NCBI GenBank assembly: GCA_947038155.1
Contig: CAMQVH010000012.1
Location: 1 to 64,000 of the forward strand
Source of the DNA: an uncultured Bacteroides sp.
Lineage (GTDB): Bacteria > Bacteroidota > Bacteroidia > Bacteroidales > Bacteroidaceae
Reading direction: 5' to 3'
DNA length: 64,000 bases
The notes below the pieces were generated by a model. That model was not told the origin of the DNA, did not search any database, and was given only the letters and a program-made list of their open reading frames with translations. Shown here piece after piece: positions 53,822 to 62,820 of this stretch (positions are counted from its first letter, which is position 1; the number at the start of each line of letters is the position of its first letter). The translations under genes were made by a program, and so were the position numbers.

Positions 53822-53839
53822 AGTCCGATACGCTCCACA
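53822..53839 (+). repeat. Attachment repeat, right copy (18 bp)
   Basis: Identical to 27456-27473. Upstream bases do not continue the T-arm (AAACG-AT instead of GGTTCG), so this is the element-derived/chromosome junction. Confidence 0.85.
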
Positions 53840-53847
53840 AAATGAAA

Positions 53848-53879
53848 AGAGTAACTTATAATAAGTTACTCTTTTTTTT
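53848..53879 (+). terminator. Chromosomal tRNA terminator beyond the right repeat
   Basis: A perfect stem AGAGTAACTT/AAGTTACTCT and a TTTTTTT tail, located 9 bases past the attachment repeat. It is where the terminator of the original target tRNA would be. Confidence 0.8.
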
Positions 53880-53927
53880 ATTTTAAACCTGTGATTGGCT
53901 TTGTAGTCAGCCTTCATTAAGACATTT

Positions 53928-54704
53928 TTATATTACCCCGAATTGTTTCAAAACCTTGTAAAGTCCATTATTATCCACCGTATCAGTGACAAAGTCGGCA
54001 ACTGACTGAACTTTTTCGGACGCATTTCCCATCGCCACTCCTATTCCGGCAGCCTTCAACATGGGGATATCATTACCGCCATCACCACACGCCATTATTT
54101 CAGCAACTTTAATCCTGTAGTAATCGGCAAATAACGAGAGACCAGTTGCCTTGCTTGTCCCTGCGACATTAACATCAGCGAATAAAGGATGCCAGCGCGT
54201 TGCGGAAAGACCCGGCAGAAGCGACATCACTTTTTGTTCTGTTTCCTCATCAAAATAAAAACAAAGTTGACAGCATTCTTTTTTATCAAACATCTCTTCG
54301 ATGTCGACAACCGGCGGAACCGGATGCTCAACAATTCCGGCAATCTGTTCGACAGTCGGGGTAAGGCGATTAACAAATACACCTTCATTTAATTCGAGAG
54401 CGACTGCAAAATTAAATTCCCGTGCAAGCTCCATTGACTTTCTAAAGTCTTGTACAGGTATTGCTACTTTTCTTATCACACTTCCGTCACGCAATACACA
54501 CTCTGCTCCATTAAGTGCGATAACTCCATCATACGGCACAGAGTCAATCTCATGAAGATCACTTGCCGCCCTACCGGTAGCAATCACGATCTTAATTCCA
54601 CTATCATGTACTTTTTTAAGAGCATCTATAGAGGATTGCGACACTTTATGAGTTTCAAAACTCAACAAAGTTCCATCTACATCAAGCAATAATGCCTTTA
54701 TCAT
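53928..54704 (-). CDS. Cof-type HAD phosphatase, 258 aa
   Basis: The ATG at 54704 (MIKALLLDVDGTLLSFE) puts motif I DVDGTLL at residues 8-14, and the longer upstream start is rejected. Motif II VIATGR lies near 47, and motif III/IV GDGGNDIPMLKAAGIGVAMGNA is near the C-terminus. A cap domain follows motif II. Family members dephosphorylate sugar phosphates or cofactors; the substrate cannot be told from sequence. Confidence 0.9.
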   Translation of the reverse strand: MIKALLLDVDGTLLSFETHKVSQSSIDALKKVHDSGIKIVIATGRAASDLHEIDSVPYDGVIALNGAECVLRDGSVIRKVAIPVQDFRKSMELAREFNFAVALELNEGVFVNRLTPTVEQIAGIVEHPVPPVVDIEEMFDKKECCQLCFYFDEETEQKVMSLLPGLSATRWHPLFADVNVAGTSKATGLSLFADYYRIKVAEIMACGDGGNDIPMLKAAGIGVAMGNASEKVQSVADFVTDTVDNNGLYKVLKQFGVI

Positions 54705-54802
54705 ACTATCTATATTTTTAGGCAACAAAGTTACTGAAAAGTTTCTCATGGCCTACAACGACAAGCACCAGATCGCGTTAAAAAAGATATCATATATACA
54801 AT

Positions 54803-54834
54803 AAAAAAGGACCTTTATTCAAGGTCCTTTTTTA
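54803..54834. terminator. Bidirectional terminator
   Basis: AAAAAAGGACCTT paired with AAGGTCCTTTTTT around loop TATTC. It overlaps the last codons of the small gene ending at 54815. Confidence 0.85.
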
Positions 54835-55027
54835 TCACTTCATCCATTTCTTTTATTCGTTTCTCACGATCCTTGATGGGACCGTCTTTCGTATCACCTT
54901 TGAATACATTATCTGCACGATCGGTAACTTCAGTACTCCATTCTTCAAACTCATTCTTAGCCGGACGGCCATTCGGTTCGATATTTTCTTCGGCTATCGA
55001 ATCGTGTCTGTTAATCATATCATCCAT
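54815..55027 (-). CDS. Small hydrophilic protein, 70 aa
   Basis: Start at ATG 55027 (MDDMINRHDSIAEENIE). The protein is highly charged with a NEFEEWSTEVTDRADNVFKGD centre and an ERIKEMDEVIKKDLE-type end. No domain is recognised. The reverse promoter region and the downstream terminator suggest it shares a transcript with the TonB_C gene 63 bases upstream. Confidence 0.65.
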   Translation of the reverse strand: MDDMINRHDSIAEENIEPNGRPAKNEFEEWSTEVTDRADNVFKGDTKDGPIKDREKRIKEMDEVIKKDLE

Positions 55028-55089
55028 ATCTTCTCTTTTTTTATTGGTTACAATGATAATACAATATAAAAAGAGAAAAGTTCCGGGCA

Positions 55090-56142
55090 TTAATGTTTTT
55101 TGGACAACTCGCGTTCGCGTATCTGCAACTGTTCTTTATACAACTGGGGACGGAAAGGGACATAAAGGGTATAATCACTTTCAACTGCCTTGCCTCCTAC
55201 CAGTGCCGGTATCCACTTCGGCATTTCCTTTACAATGCGAAGAGCTTCTTCGGCAAACTCCGGATGAGTCGATTTTAATATATGAGGACGAAGAATCACT
55301 CCTTCCTTATCTATAGTAAACTCACACAAAGCATATCCCGAGACATTGTCTTTAAGCAATTCCGCAGGATAAATCATTTGTCCGGCTACATATTCCCGTA
55401 CACAAACATCAGCCAAGCAGGGTAATTCTTCAATTTGCTTTCCCGAATGCGTTTTGAGCTTCGGACCGACAGAATAAATCCCCACATACATCGGCTTTTT
55501 GTGAGCGTCCGGCTGTTCTTTGGTACGGTGCTCCAGCTCTTTCAATAAAGCGGTCGCTTCCTCCGCCAATGTTTGTTCCGAAATATTTTCTCCCTGAGAT
55601 AACATATAAGCCGACTGACAAACCAACACAAGCCGCTCCATCAAAGTACCTTTCATGGGTGACCACTTCCGTCCCATCATCTCTTTTCCTTTCGCATCTG
55701 TCGATGAGAAGTAATAAACAACTCCATCCAGTCCGGCTGTCGAACCGTCCAAATCCTGTATCTGGCTGGTTACCAAACGGGCGATAGCTCCCAAAGACTG
55801 GTATAAGGACTGACTGATCTCCACTGATTTAGTTTCCACTTTCACCGTTCCTTTCTCTGCCTGCCAATAGGTACGCGACAAGGTATTCGCAATCAACAGA
55901 CAACGTCCATTCTTCTTCTCTACCGACATTGCATATTCCGGCGAAAAAGAAGGAATGGTTACAAAACGCGCGTAAGGACGCTGTTGAAAACCTGTATTAA
56001 GCAAAGAAAAGACATTTCGATAATACTCACCCAACTCACCCGTATAGGTAGTAAAAGGCTTCACCGGCTCCAGATAGTCGATCTGAGCTGACAGGCGAAA
56101 CGATAAAGTCAATAGCAGAAGAGAAATAACAATCTTTTTCAT
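55090..56142 (-). CDS. TonB_C-domain protein, 350 aa
   Basis: A signal peptide (MKKIVISLLLLTLSFRLSAQ) leads a periplasmic protein. The C-terminal region SGYALCEFTIDKEGVILRPHILKSTHPEFAEEALRIVKEMPKWIPALVGGKAV...YTLYVPFRP is a TonB C-terminal domain. The rest is an N-terminal domain of unknown type. It probably binds outer membrane receptors or acts in envelope signalling. It is transcribed divergently from pheS. Confidence 0.82.
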   Translation of the reverse strand: MKKIVISLLLLTLSFRLSAQIDYLEPVKPFTTYTGELGEYYRNVFSLLNTGFQQRPYARFVTIPSFSPEYAMSVEKKNGRCLLIANTLSRTYWQAEKGTVKVETKSVEISQSLYQSLGAIARLVTSQIQDLDGSTAGLDGVVYYFSSTDAKGKEMMGRKWSPMKGTLMERLVLVCQSAYMLSQGENISEQTLAEEATALLKELEHRTKEQPDAHKKPMYVGIYSVGPKLKTHSGKQIEELPCLADVCVREYVAGQMIYPAELLKDNVSGYALCEFTIDKEGVILRPHILKSTHPEFAEEALRIVKEMPKWIPALVGGKAVESDYTLYVPFRPQLYKEQLQIRERELSKKH

Positions 56143-56174
56143 AAGTGTTCCCCGATTTTCGGTACATTCGGCAA

Positions 56175-56221
56175 CAAAGATACAAATTATTTCGATGGTT
56201 CGTGATAAAATTATATCTTTG
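56175..56221. promoter_or_regulatory. Divergent promoters for pheS and the TonB_C gene
   Basis: For pheS: -7 TATCTTTG (56214-56221) with TTCG 19 bases upstream (56191-56194). For the TonB_C gene: TATCTTTG on the minus strand (56182-56175), with no strong -33. Confidence 0.7.
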
Positions 56222-56263
56222 CACGGTTTTTACTAAGAAACTGAATAACAATACATCAAAAAT

Positions 56264-57283
56264 ATGATAGCTAAGATTGAACAACTTCTGAAAGAGGTGG
56301 AAGCTTTGCACGCCTCCAATGCCGAAGAACTCGAAGCTCTCCGCATCAAATACCTGAGTAAGAAGGGAGCCATTAACGATTTGATGGCGGATTTCCGTAA
56401 CGTAGCTGCCGAACAGAAAAAAGAAGTCGGCATGAGACTGAATGAACTGAAAACTAAAGCGCAGGACAAAATCAATGCGTTGAAGGAACAGTTCGAGAGC
56501 CAGGATAATAGTTGCGACGGCCTTGACCTGACCCGCTCGGCTTATCCGATTGAACTCGGTACACGTCATCCGATTACAATTGTAAAGAACGAAGTCATCG
56601 ATATCTTCGCACGTCTGGGATTCAGCATCGCCGAAGGTCCGGAAATCGAAGATGACTGGCATGTATTCTCGGCACTGAACTTTGCCGAAGATCATCCGGC
56701 ACGCGATATGCAGGACACATTTTTCATCGAAGCTCATCCGGATGTAGTACTCCGTACTCATACCTCTTCTGTACAGACCCGTGTGATGGAAACTTCCAAA
56801 CCTCCTATCCGCATCATCTGTCCGGGACGTGTATACCGTAACGAAGCTATCAGCTACCGTGCACACTGTTTCTTCCATCAGGTAGAAGCGCTGTATGTAG
56901 ACAAAAACGTATCATTCACCGACTTGAAACAGGTATTGCTGCTCTTCGCAAAAGAAATGTTCGGTGCGGACACCAAAATCCGTCTGCGTCCGTCTTATTT
57001 CCCATTTACAGAGCCAAGTGCCGAAATGGATATCAGCTGTAACATCTGCGGTGGTAAAGGTTGTCCGTTCTGCAAACATACCGGTTGGGTGGAAATCCTC
57101 GGTTGCGGTATGGTAGACCCGAATGTACTCGAATCAAACGGCATCGACAGCAAAGTATACAGCGGTTATGCGCTCGGAATGGGTATCGAACGCATCACGA
57201 ACCTGAAATATCAGGTGAAAGACCTCCGTATGTTCTCCGAAAATGATACACGCTTCTTAAAAGAATTCGAAGCGGCATATTAA
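56264..57283 (+). CDS. pheS: Phenylalanyl-tRNA synthetase alpha subunit
   Basis: At 339 residues it has the usual length. An N-terminal coiled coil (1-85) precedes class II catalytic motifs: HPITIVKNEVIDIFARLGF, motif 2 RPSYFPFTEPSAEMD and motif 3 GYALGMGIERI. The zinc-site-like CNICGGKGCPFCKHTGWVEILGCG is also present. It joins Phe to tRNA-Phe together with PheT encoded elsewhere. A strong hairpin follows the gene. Confidence 0.97.
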   Translation: MIAKIEQLLKEVEALHASNAEELEALRIKYLSKKGAINDLMADFRNVAAEQKKEVGMRLNELKTKAQDKINALKEQFESQDNSCDGLDLTRSAYPIELGTRHPITIVKNEVIDIFARLGFSIAEGPEIEDDWHVFSALNFAEDHPARDMQDTFFIEAHPDVVLRTHTSSVQTRVMETSKPPIRIICPGRVYRNEAISYRAHCFFHQVEALYVDKNVSFTDLKQVLLLFAKEMFGADTKIRLRPSYFPFTEPSAEMDISCNICGGKGCPFCKHTGWVEILGCGMVDPNVLESNGIDSKVYSGYALGMGIERITNLKYQVKDLRMFSENDTRFLKEFEAAY

Positions 57284-57305
57284 ATAGAGCACAGAATTTA
57301 CCAGT

Positions 57306-57354
57306 ATGCCAATGTGCCAATAAAACCGTCTGACGGTAATTGGGACATTGGCAT
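57306..57354 (+). terminator. Long perfect hairpin after pheS
   Basis: Nested pairs ATGCCAATGT/ACATTGGCAT, CCAAT/ATTGG and ACCGTC/GACGGT make a stem of about 21 pairs. The T tail is weak, so it may terminate or stabilise the mRNA. Confidence 0.6.
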
Positions 57355-57430
57355 TTAATCAATATACCGATTACACTGAAACGGGATGACTTATCACCGT
57401 TCCGATCAGCAAATAGAACGTTCACTTATT

Positions 57431-58630
57431 ATGGCAAAGGATAGACTCATTACTCCCGGTTATTGTTTCATCTTGGCAGCCAACTTCCTGCTCTACTTCG
57501 GTTTCTGGTTGCTGATTCCTGTTTTGCCGTTCTATTTATCCGAGTTCTTTCAGGCAGGAAATTCCACAATCGGCATCGTGCTTTCCTGTTATACGGTAGC
57601 TGCACTCTGCATCCGCCCGTTTTCCGGCTATCTGCTGGATACGTTTGCCCGTAAGCCGCTTTATCTTTTCGCTTATTTCATCTTTATGCTGATGTTTGCG
57701 GGATATCTTATCGCCGGCTCGCTTACCTTATTTATTATATTTCGAATTATCCATGGAGTCTCTTTCGGCATGGTCACGGTAGGCGGAAATACAGTAGTCA
57801 TTGACATTATGCCCTCTTCCCGCAGAGGTGAAGGGCTGGGCTATTATGGGCTGACCAATAATATCGCCATGTCCATCGGACCGATGTTCGGACTGTTTTT
57901 GCATGACGGAGGGGCTTCTTTCGCTACGATATTCTGCTATGCGCTCGGTTCCTGTATGCTGGGATTCCTGTCCGCAAGCCTGGTGAAGACGCCTTATAAA
58001 CCACCGGTAAAGCGTGAACCGATTTCACTCGACCGTTTCATTTTATTAAAAGGAATGCCTGCGGGACTCAGCCTGTTGCTACTCTCCATCCCCTACGGAA
58101 TGACCACCAATTATGTGGCCATGTATGCCCGTGAAATAGGGATTCATACACAAACAGGTTTCTTTTTTACCTTTATGGCGATCGGTATGGCCATTTCCCG
58201 TATATTCTCAGGAAAGCTGGTGGACCGGGGAAAGATAACCCAAGTAATTGCCGCCGGACTCTATCTGGTGGTGGTCAGTTTCTTCCTGCTCGCATCCTGT
58301 GTATATCTGATTCAATGGAATGATACTGCCTGCACCATTCTCTTTTTCGGAATTGCCCTGCTGATGGGAATCGGATTCGGAATTATGTTTCCGGCATTCA
58401 ATACTCTGTTCGTAAACCTTGCCCCCAACAACCAACGGGGAACAGCTACTTCCACCTACCTGACCTCATGGGATGTAGGAATTGGTATCGGCATGCTGAC
58501 CGGAGGATATATAGCCGAAGTCTGTTCGTTTGACAAAGCATATCTTTTCGGTGCCTGCCTGACAGTAGTTTCCGCTGTCTATTTCAAATTAAAAGTAACG
58601 CCTCACTACCATAAAAACAAGCTACGATGA
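57431..58630 (+). CDS. MFS transporter, 399 aa
   Basis: Start at ATG 57431 (MAKDRLITPGYCFILAANFLLYFGFWLLIPVLPFYLSEFF). Twelve hydrophobic segments are spaced as in major facilitator efflux carriers, with motif A-like GYLLDTFARKPL near residue 75. An R-x-x-HGVSFGMVTVGG segment and a late GTATSTYLTSWDVGIGIGM also fit drug/sugar efflux MFS proteins. Substrate unknown. Its stop overlaps the nth start by 4 bases. Confidence 0.88.
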   Translation: MAKDRLITPGYCFILAANFLLYFGFWLLIPVLPFYLSEFFQAGNSTIGIVLSCYTVAALCIRPFSGYLLDTFARKPLYLFAYFIFMLMFAGYLIAGSLTLFIIFRIIHGVSFGMVTVGGNTVVIDIMPSSRRGEGLGYYGLTNNIAMSIGPMFGLFLHDGGASFATIFCYALGSCMLGFLSASLVKTPYKPPVKREPISLDRFILLKGMPAGLSLLLLSIPYGMTTNYVAMYAREIGIHTQTGFFFTFMAIGMAISRIFSGKLVDRGKITQVIAAGLYLVVVSFFLLASCVYLIQWNDTACTILFFGIALLMGIGFGIMFPAFNTLFVNLAPNNQRGTATSTYLTSWDVGIGIGMLTGGYIAEVCSFDKAYLFGACLTVVSAVYFKLKVTPHYHKNKLR

Positions 58631-59304
58631 GAAAGAAAGAACGTTATGAAAAAGTAATCGCATGGTTTCAGGAGAATGTTCCTGTAGCCGAAACAGAATT
58701 ACATTACAATAATCCGTATGAATTACTGATCGCTGTAATTCTTTCTGCACAATGTACGGATAAACGAGTGAATATGATCACTCCGCCTCTCTACAGGGAC
58801 TTCCCTACTCCGGAAGCTCTCGCTGCCAGTACTCCGGAAGTTATTTTCGAATATATCCGGAGCGTGTCTTATCCGAATAATAAAGCCAAACATCTGGTAG
58901 GAATGGCTAAAATGCTGGTTAATGACTTCAACAGCAAAGTGCCCGACAACATGGATGATCTGATCAAACTTCCCGGTGTAGGAAGAAAGACTGCCAATGT
59001 GATTCAGTCCGTCGTTTTCAACAAAGCCGCGATGGCGGTTGACACCCACGTTTTCCGTGTCAGTCACCGCATCGGACTGGTGCCGGACAGCTGTACGACT
59101 CCATTCAGTGTAGAGAAAGAACTGGTGAAGAACATTCCGGAAAAATTGATACCCATAGCCCATCACTGGCTTATTCTGCACGGTCGTTATGTTTGTCAGG
59201 CACGTACGCCGAAATGTGACACCTGCGGTTTGCAAATGATGTGCAAATATTTCTGTAACACTTATAAAGTTACAAAAGAGGCACCAAAAGCCAAGAATAA
59301 ATAA
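58627..59304 (+). CDS. nth: Endonuclease III
   Basis: At 225 residues, it has the HhH motif LPGVGRKTANVI with the catalytic Lys, the catalytic Asp in VDTHVFRVSHRIGL, and an iron-sulphur cluster loop C-x6-C-x2-C-x5-C near the C-terminus (VCQARTPKCDTCGLQMMC). It removes oxidised pyrimidines in base excision repair. It overlaps the MFS gene by 4 bases, so the two are translationally coupled. Confidence 0.96.
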   Translation: MRKKERYEKVIAWFQENVPVAETELHYNNPYELLIAVILSAQCTDKRVNMITPPLYRDFPTPEALAASTPEVIFEYIRSVSYPNNKAKHLVGMAKMLVNDFNSKVPDNMDDLIKLPGVGRKTANVIQSVVFNKAAMAVDTHVFRVSHRIGLVPDSCTTPFSVEKELVKNIPEKLIPIAHHWLILHGRYVCQARTPKCDTCGLQMMCKYFCNTYKVTKEAPKAKNK

Positions 59305-59335
59305 CGATTTAATAGCAAGGAACCGAAATAAATAG

Positions 59336-59343
59336 TAACTTTG
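59336..59343 (+). promoter_or_regulatory. pgk promoter, -7 box TAACTTTG
   Basis: It matches TAnnTTTG, 55 bases before the pgk ATG. The expected -33 region is weak. Confidence 0.6.
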
Positions 59344-59397
59344 CGGTCGATCAAAAAAGAGAATATTAAAAACACTTTTAAATAAAAATAGAGTATT

Positions 59398-60657
59398 ATG
59401 CAGACAATTGACAAATTCAATTTTGCCGGTAAAAAGGCATTTGTTCGCGTGGACTTCAATGTACCCCTGGACGAAAACTTCAACATTACAGATGACACTC
59501 GTATGCGTGCAGCTCTTCCTACTTTGAAGAAGATTTTGGCTGACGGCGGTAGCATCATCATCGGTTCTCACCTGGGCCGTCCGAAAGGCGTTGCCGACAA
59601 ATTCTCTTTGAAACATATCATCAAACATCTGTCTGAACTGCTGGGCGTTGAAGTTCAGTTTGCTAACGACTGCATGGGCGAAGAAGCTGCTGTAAAAGCT
59701 GCTGCTCTGCAACCGGGAGAAGTTCTGTTGCTCGAAAACCTTCGCTTCTATGCTGAGGAAGAAGGCAAACCAAGAGGTTTGGCTGAAGATGCTACAGACG
59801 AAGAAAAGGCTGCTGCAAAGAAGGCTGTCAAAGAAAGCCAGAAAGAATTCACCAAGAAATTGGCTTCTTACGCTGACTGCTACGTAAACGACGCATTCGG
59901 TACAGCTCACCGTGCACACGCTTCTACAGCTCTGATCGCTAAATACTTCGACACTGACAACAAGATGTTCGGTTACCTGATGGAGAAAGAAGTAAAAGCT
60001 GTTGATAAAGTATTGAACGATATCCAACGTCCGTTCACTGCTATCATGGGTGGTTCTAAAGTTTCTTCTAAAATCGAAATCATCGAAAACCTGTTGAACA
60101 AGGTAGACAACCTGATCATAGCAGGTGGTATGACTTATACATTCACCAAAGCAATGGGTGGTAAAATCGGTATCTCTATCTGTGAGGACGACAAACTTGA
60201 CCTGGCTTTGGATCTGATCAAGAAAGCAAAAGAAAAAGGTGTAAACCTTGTACTGGCTGTTGACGCTAAAATCGCTGACGCTTTCTCTAACGACGCTAAC
60301 ACTCAGTTCTGCGCTGTTGACGAAATTCCTGACGGATGGGAAGGTCTTGACATCGGTCCTAAGACTGAAGAAATCTTCGCTAACGTAATCAAAGAATCCA
60401 AGACTATTCTTTGGAACGGTCCTACAGGTGTATTCGAATTTGAAAACTTCACTCACGGTTCACGTACAGTAGGTGAAGCTATCGTTGAAGCAACTAAGAA
60501 CGGGGCATTCTCACTTGTGGGTGGTGGCGACTCTGTAGCTTGTGTTAACAAGTTCGGTCTGGCTAGCGGCGTATCTTATGTTTCTACAGGTGGTGGCGCA
60601 TTGCTCGAAGCAATCGAAGGAAAAGTTCTTCCGGGTATCGCTGCCATTAATGAATAA
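59398..60657 (+). CDS. pgk: Phosphoglycerate kinase
   Basis: At 419 residues it has the usual PGK length. [12 protein letters not shown] opens the N-terminal substrate domain, followed by GSHLGRPKG and LLENLRFY. The hinge region holds [11 protein letters not shown], and nucleotide-binding [11 protein letters not shown] and STGGGALLE lie near the C-terminus. Codon usage is strongly biased, as expected of a highly expressed glycolytic gene. A terminator follows. Confidence 0.98.
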
Positions 60658-60688
60658 TGAATTTATAACAATGTAATTTTAGATACGA

Positions 60689-60720
60689 GGGCAGTTCTTT
60701 GTGAAAAGAGTTGCCCTTAT
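60689..60720 (+). terminator. pgk terminator
   Basis: A 12-pair stem (GGGCAGTTCTTT with AAAGAGTTGCCC including wobble pairs) and a TTATTT tail. Confidence 0.75.
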
Positions 60721-60745
60721 TTATATCTGACCCATCAACTAAGGT

Positions 60746-61717
60746 ATGAAGAGAGCAGCACTCATATTCTGTATCCTCCTTTTCTTCCTTTATTCTTGCC
60801 AAAGAAAAAAAGGAGAAAGCGTCTTTCTGCCTTCAACAGAATTACAACCACTCACATTGGGAATGCTCCCGACTCTGGACGGACTGCCTTTTCACATAGC
60901 CAAAGCGCAAGGAATCTACGATTCGCTGGGGTTGGACCTAACCATCCTTTCTTTTAAATCCGCCTATGACCGCGACGCAGCATTCCAGTCCAAATCACTG
61001 GATGGCATGATCACCGACTATCTCAGTGCAGTAACTCAACAGGCTATCCACCATACCGACTTAGGAATCATATTGAAAAATGACGGTTATTTCTGTTTTA
61101 TAGTCTCCAAAGAAAGCGGTATCAACCAACTTCAGGAACTCAAAGAAAAAAATATAGCTGTTTCACGTAATACGATTATTGAGTATGCAACTGGACAGCT
61201 ACTGAACAAAGCGGGAATCAGTCAGGCAGAAGTGAACAAACCGGAAATCACCCAGCTTCCTCTTCGCCTGCAAATGCTGCAATACGATCAGATTGACGCA
61301 TCCTTCCTCCCCGACCCTGCCGCATCCATCGCAATGAATGCCCGCCACCGATCTCTGATCAGCACACAGGAATTGGGAATTGATTTCACCGTCACCGCTT
61401 TCTCCCGAGAAGCCATCAACGAAAAAAGAAGAGAAATCGAACTATTAATCACCGGATATAATCTGGGAATAGACTATATAAAAATGCACCCGCAAAAAGA
61501 ATGGAAACAGGTATTGATAGAGATCGGCGTTCCGGAAAACCTGACCGGCCTCATTGCACTCCCTGTTTACAGAAAAGCGGAGCGCCCCTCAGTCGATGCC
61601 CTGGATAAAGCTGTAACATGGCTGAAAACAAACAACCGGATACCTCAGACATATTCCGGATACAAAAGTCTGATAGATACAACTTTTATAAAAACAAATT
61701 CAACTACTATCAAATAA
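60746..61717 (+). CDS. NMT1/THI5-like solute-binding lipoprotein, 323 aa
   Basis: A type II signal peptide (MKRAALIFCILLFFLYSC) is followed by a periplasmic binding domain. It begins LTLGMLPTLDGLPFHIAKAQGIYDSLGLDLTILSFKSAYDRDAAFQSKSLDGMITDYLSAV, the N-terminal lobe of NMT1/SsuA-like proteins. Ligands in this family include thiamine precursors, sulfonates and nitrate. No permease or ATPase genes are adjacent in the window. The porin follows by 11 bases, so it may share its transport role. Confidence 0.85.
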   Translation: MKRAALIFCILLFFLYSCQRKKGESVFLPSTELQPLTLGMLPTLDGLPFHIAKAQGIYDSLGLDLTILSFKSAYDRDAAFQSKSLDGMITDYLSAVTQQAIHHTDLGIILKNDGYFCFIVSKESGINQLQELKEKNIAVSRNTIIEYATGQLLNKAGISQAEVNKPEITQLPLRLQMLQYDQIDASFLPDPAASIAMNARHRSLISTQELGIDFTVTAFSREAINEKRREIELLITGYNLGIDYIKMHPQKEWKQVLIEIGVPENLTGLIALPVYRKAERPSVDALDKAVTWLKTNNRIPQTYSGYKSLIDTTFIKTNSTTIK

Positions 61718-61728
61718 CAACTAATCAT

Positions 61729-62772
61729 ATGCGAAAAACACTCTTTCGACTCTCAATGATCGCGTTCGCCCTGCTTGGTATGCAGAGTACGCTCACCGCA
61801 CAGGAGAAAACACCGTTGAATCAAGTGGTCAATACACTGAAAGAAAGAATCAGTCTGGCCGGTTATGCACAATTGGGCTATACGTATGACGATGCCGCCG
61901 ATCCCAACAATACATTCGATATCAAACGGATCATCTTTATGGCACACGGTAAAATCACCGACAGATGGACATGCGATTTCATGTATGATTTCTACAACGA
62001 CGGTATGCTGCTCGAAGTATATACAGACTACCGGATCCTTTCCGGACTTACAGCACGTATCGGAGAATTCAAAGTTCCTTATACCATTGAAAACGAACTG
62101 TCTCCCACTACGGTGGAGCTGATCAACTGCTATTCTCAGTCAGTCTGTTATCTGGCGGGAGTCAGCGGCAGTGACAAATGTTATGGAATGACTTCCGGAC
62201 GAGACATCGGTATGATGATTCACGGAAAATTATTTCATGATTTCCTCCAATACAAATTTGCTGTCATAAACGGACAGGGATTAAACACCAAAGACAAAAA
62301 CAGTCAGAAAGATGTAGTCGGCAACCTAATGGTGTATCCTAACAAATGGCTGTCCGTAGGGGGATCTTTCATTCGGGGAACCGGACACGCCATAGGTGAC
62401 TCCCAATATTCGGGAATCATAGCAGGAGAAAATTACGCCAAGAAACGCTTGAGTCTGGGAGGGGTTGTTACCACTTCCGCATTCAACTTCCGTACGGAAT
62501 ATCTTGCAGGAAAAGACAGAAACGTAAAAAGCGAAGGATTCTATGCGACAGGCAGCGTACGTTTATTACAAAATTTCGACTTTATCGCCTCTTTCGATTA
62601 TTTCAATCCGAACAAAGCGGCAGATTTCAAACAAAATAATTACATTGCCGGACTGCAATACTGGTTTTATCCCAGATGCCGTGTGCAGGCACAATACACT
62701 TTTTGTGATAAAAAAGGAGACGGACAGAAGGATTCTAATCTGATACAAGCACAGGTGCAAGTCAGATTCTAA
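61729..62772 (+). CDS. OprP/OprO-type porin, 347 aa
   Basis: The frame runs from 61618, but the ATG at 61729 gives a signal peptide (MRKTLFRLSMIAFALLGMQSTLTAQ) and is preferred. The mature protein shows beta-strand patterns of phosphate-selective porins: ISLAGYAQLGYTYDDA, FDIKRIIFMAHGKITDRWTCDFMYDF, and a C-terminal RCRVQAQYTFCDKKG...IQAQVQVRF strand ending in Phe. It likely forms an outer membrane channel for the ligand of the preceding lipoprotein. Confidence 0.85.
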   Translation: MRKTLFRLSMIAFALLGMQSTLTAQEKTPLNQVVNTLKERISLAGYAQLGYTYDDAADPNNTFDIKRIIFMAHGKITDRWTCDFMYDFYNDGMLLEVYTDYRILSGLTARIGEFKVPYTIENELSPTTVELINCYSQSVCYLAGVSGSDKCYGMTSGRDIGMMIHGKLFHDFLQYKFAVINGQGLNTKDKNSQKDVVGNLMVYPNKWLSVGGSFIRGTGHAIGDSQYSGIIAGENYAKKRLSLGGVVTTSAFNFRTEYLAGKDRNVKSEGFYATGSVRLLQNFDFIASFDYFNPNKAADFKQNNYIAGLQYWFYPRCRVQAQYTFCDKKGDGQKDSNLIQAQVQVRF

Positions 62773-62820
62773 CTTTTTGGCATCCTTTTTGTTCTATTAC
62801 CTATAAATAATTGAACCATT

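Larger units (their letters stand above)
27456..53839. mobile_element. 26.4-kb integrated element with tyrosine integrase
   Basis: It is bounded by 18-base direct repeats derived from a tRNA 3' end. A tyrosine recombinase gene (52260-53627) lies 195 bases inside the right repeat. Contents are DUF3871- and DUF3853-like proteins, a ParB-like protein, a serine recombinase, a P-loop ATPase and a range of cargo genes. No relaxase, coupling protein or type IV secretion gene is visible. It is thus a genomic island, mobilisable element or satellite rather than a full conjugative element. Confidence 0.8.

Noticed and set aside
56036..56878. 280-codon minus-strand frame across the pheS promoter
   Set aside because: It spans the divergent promoter region and the pheS coding sequence and is an antisense shadow.
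58723..60456. 577-codon open frame on the minus strand
   Set aside because: It is the antisense shadow of nth and pgk, created by their strong codon bias; its composition (many Phe, Ser, Val, Gln) and lack of motifs do not fit a protein.
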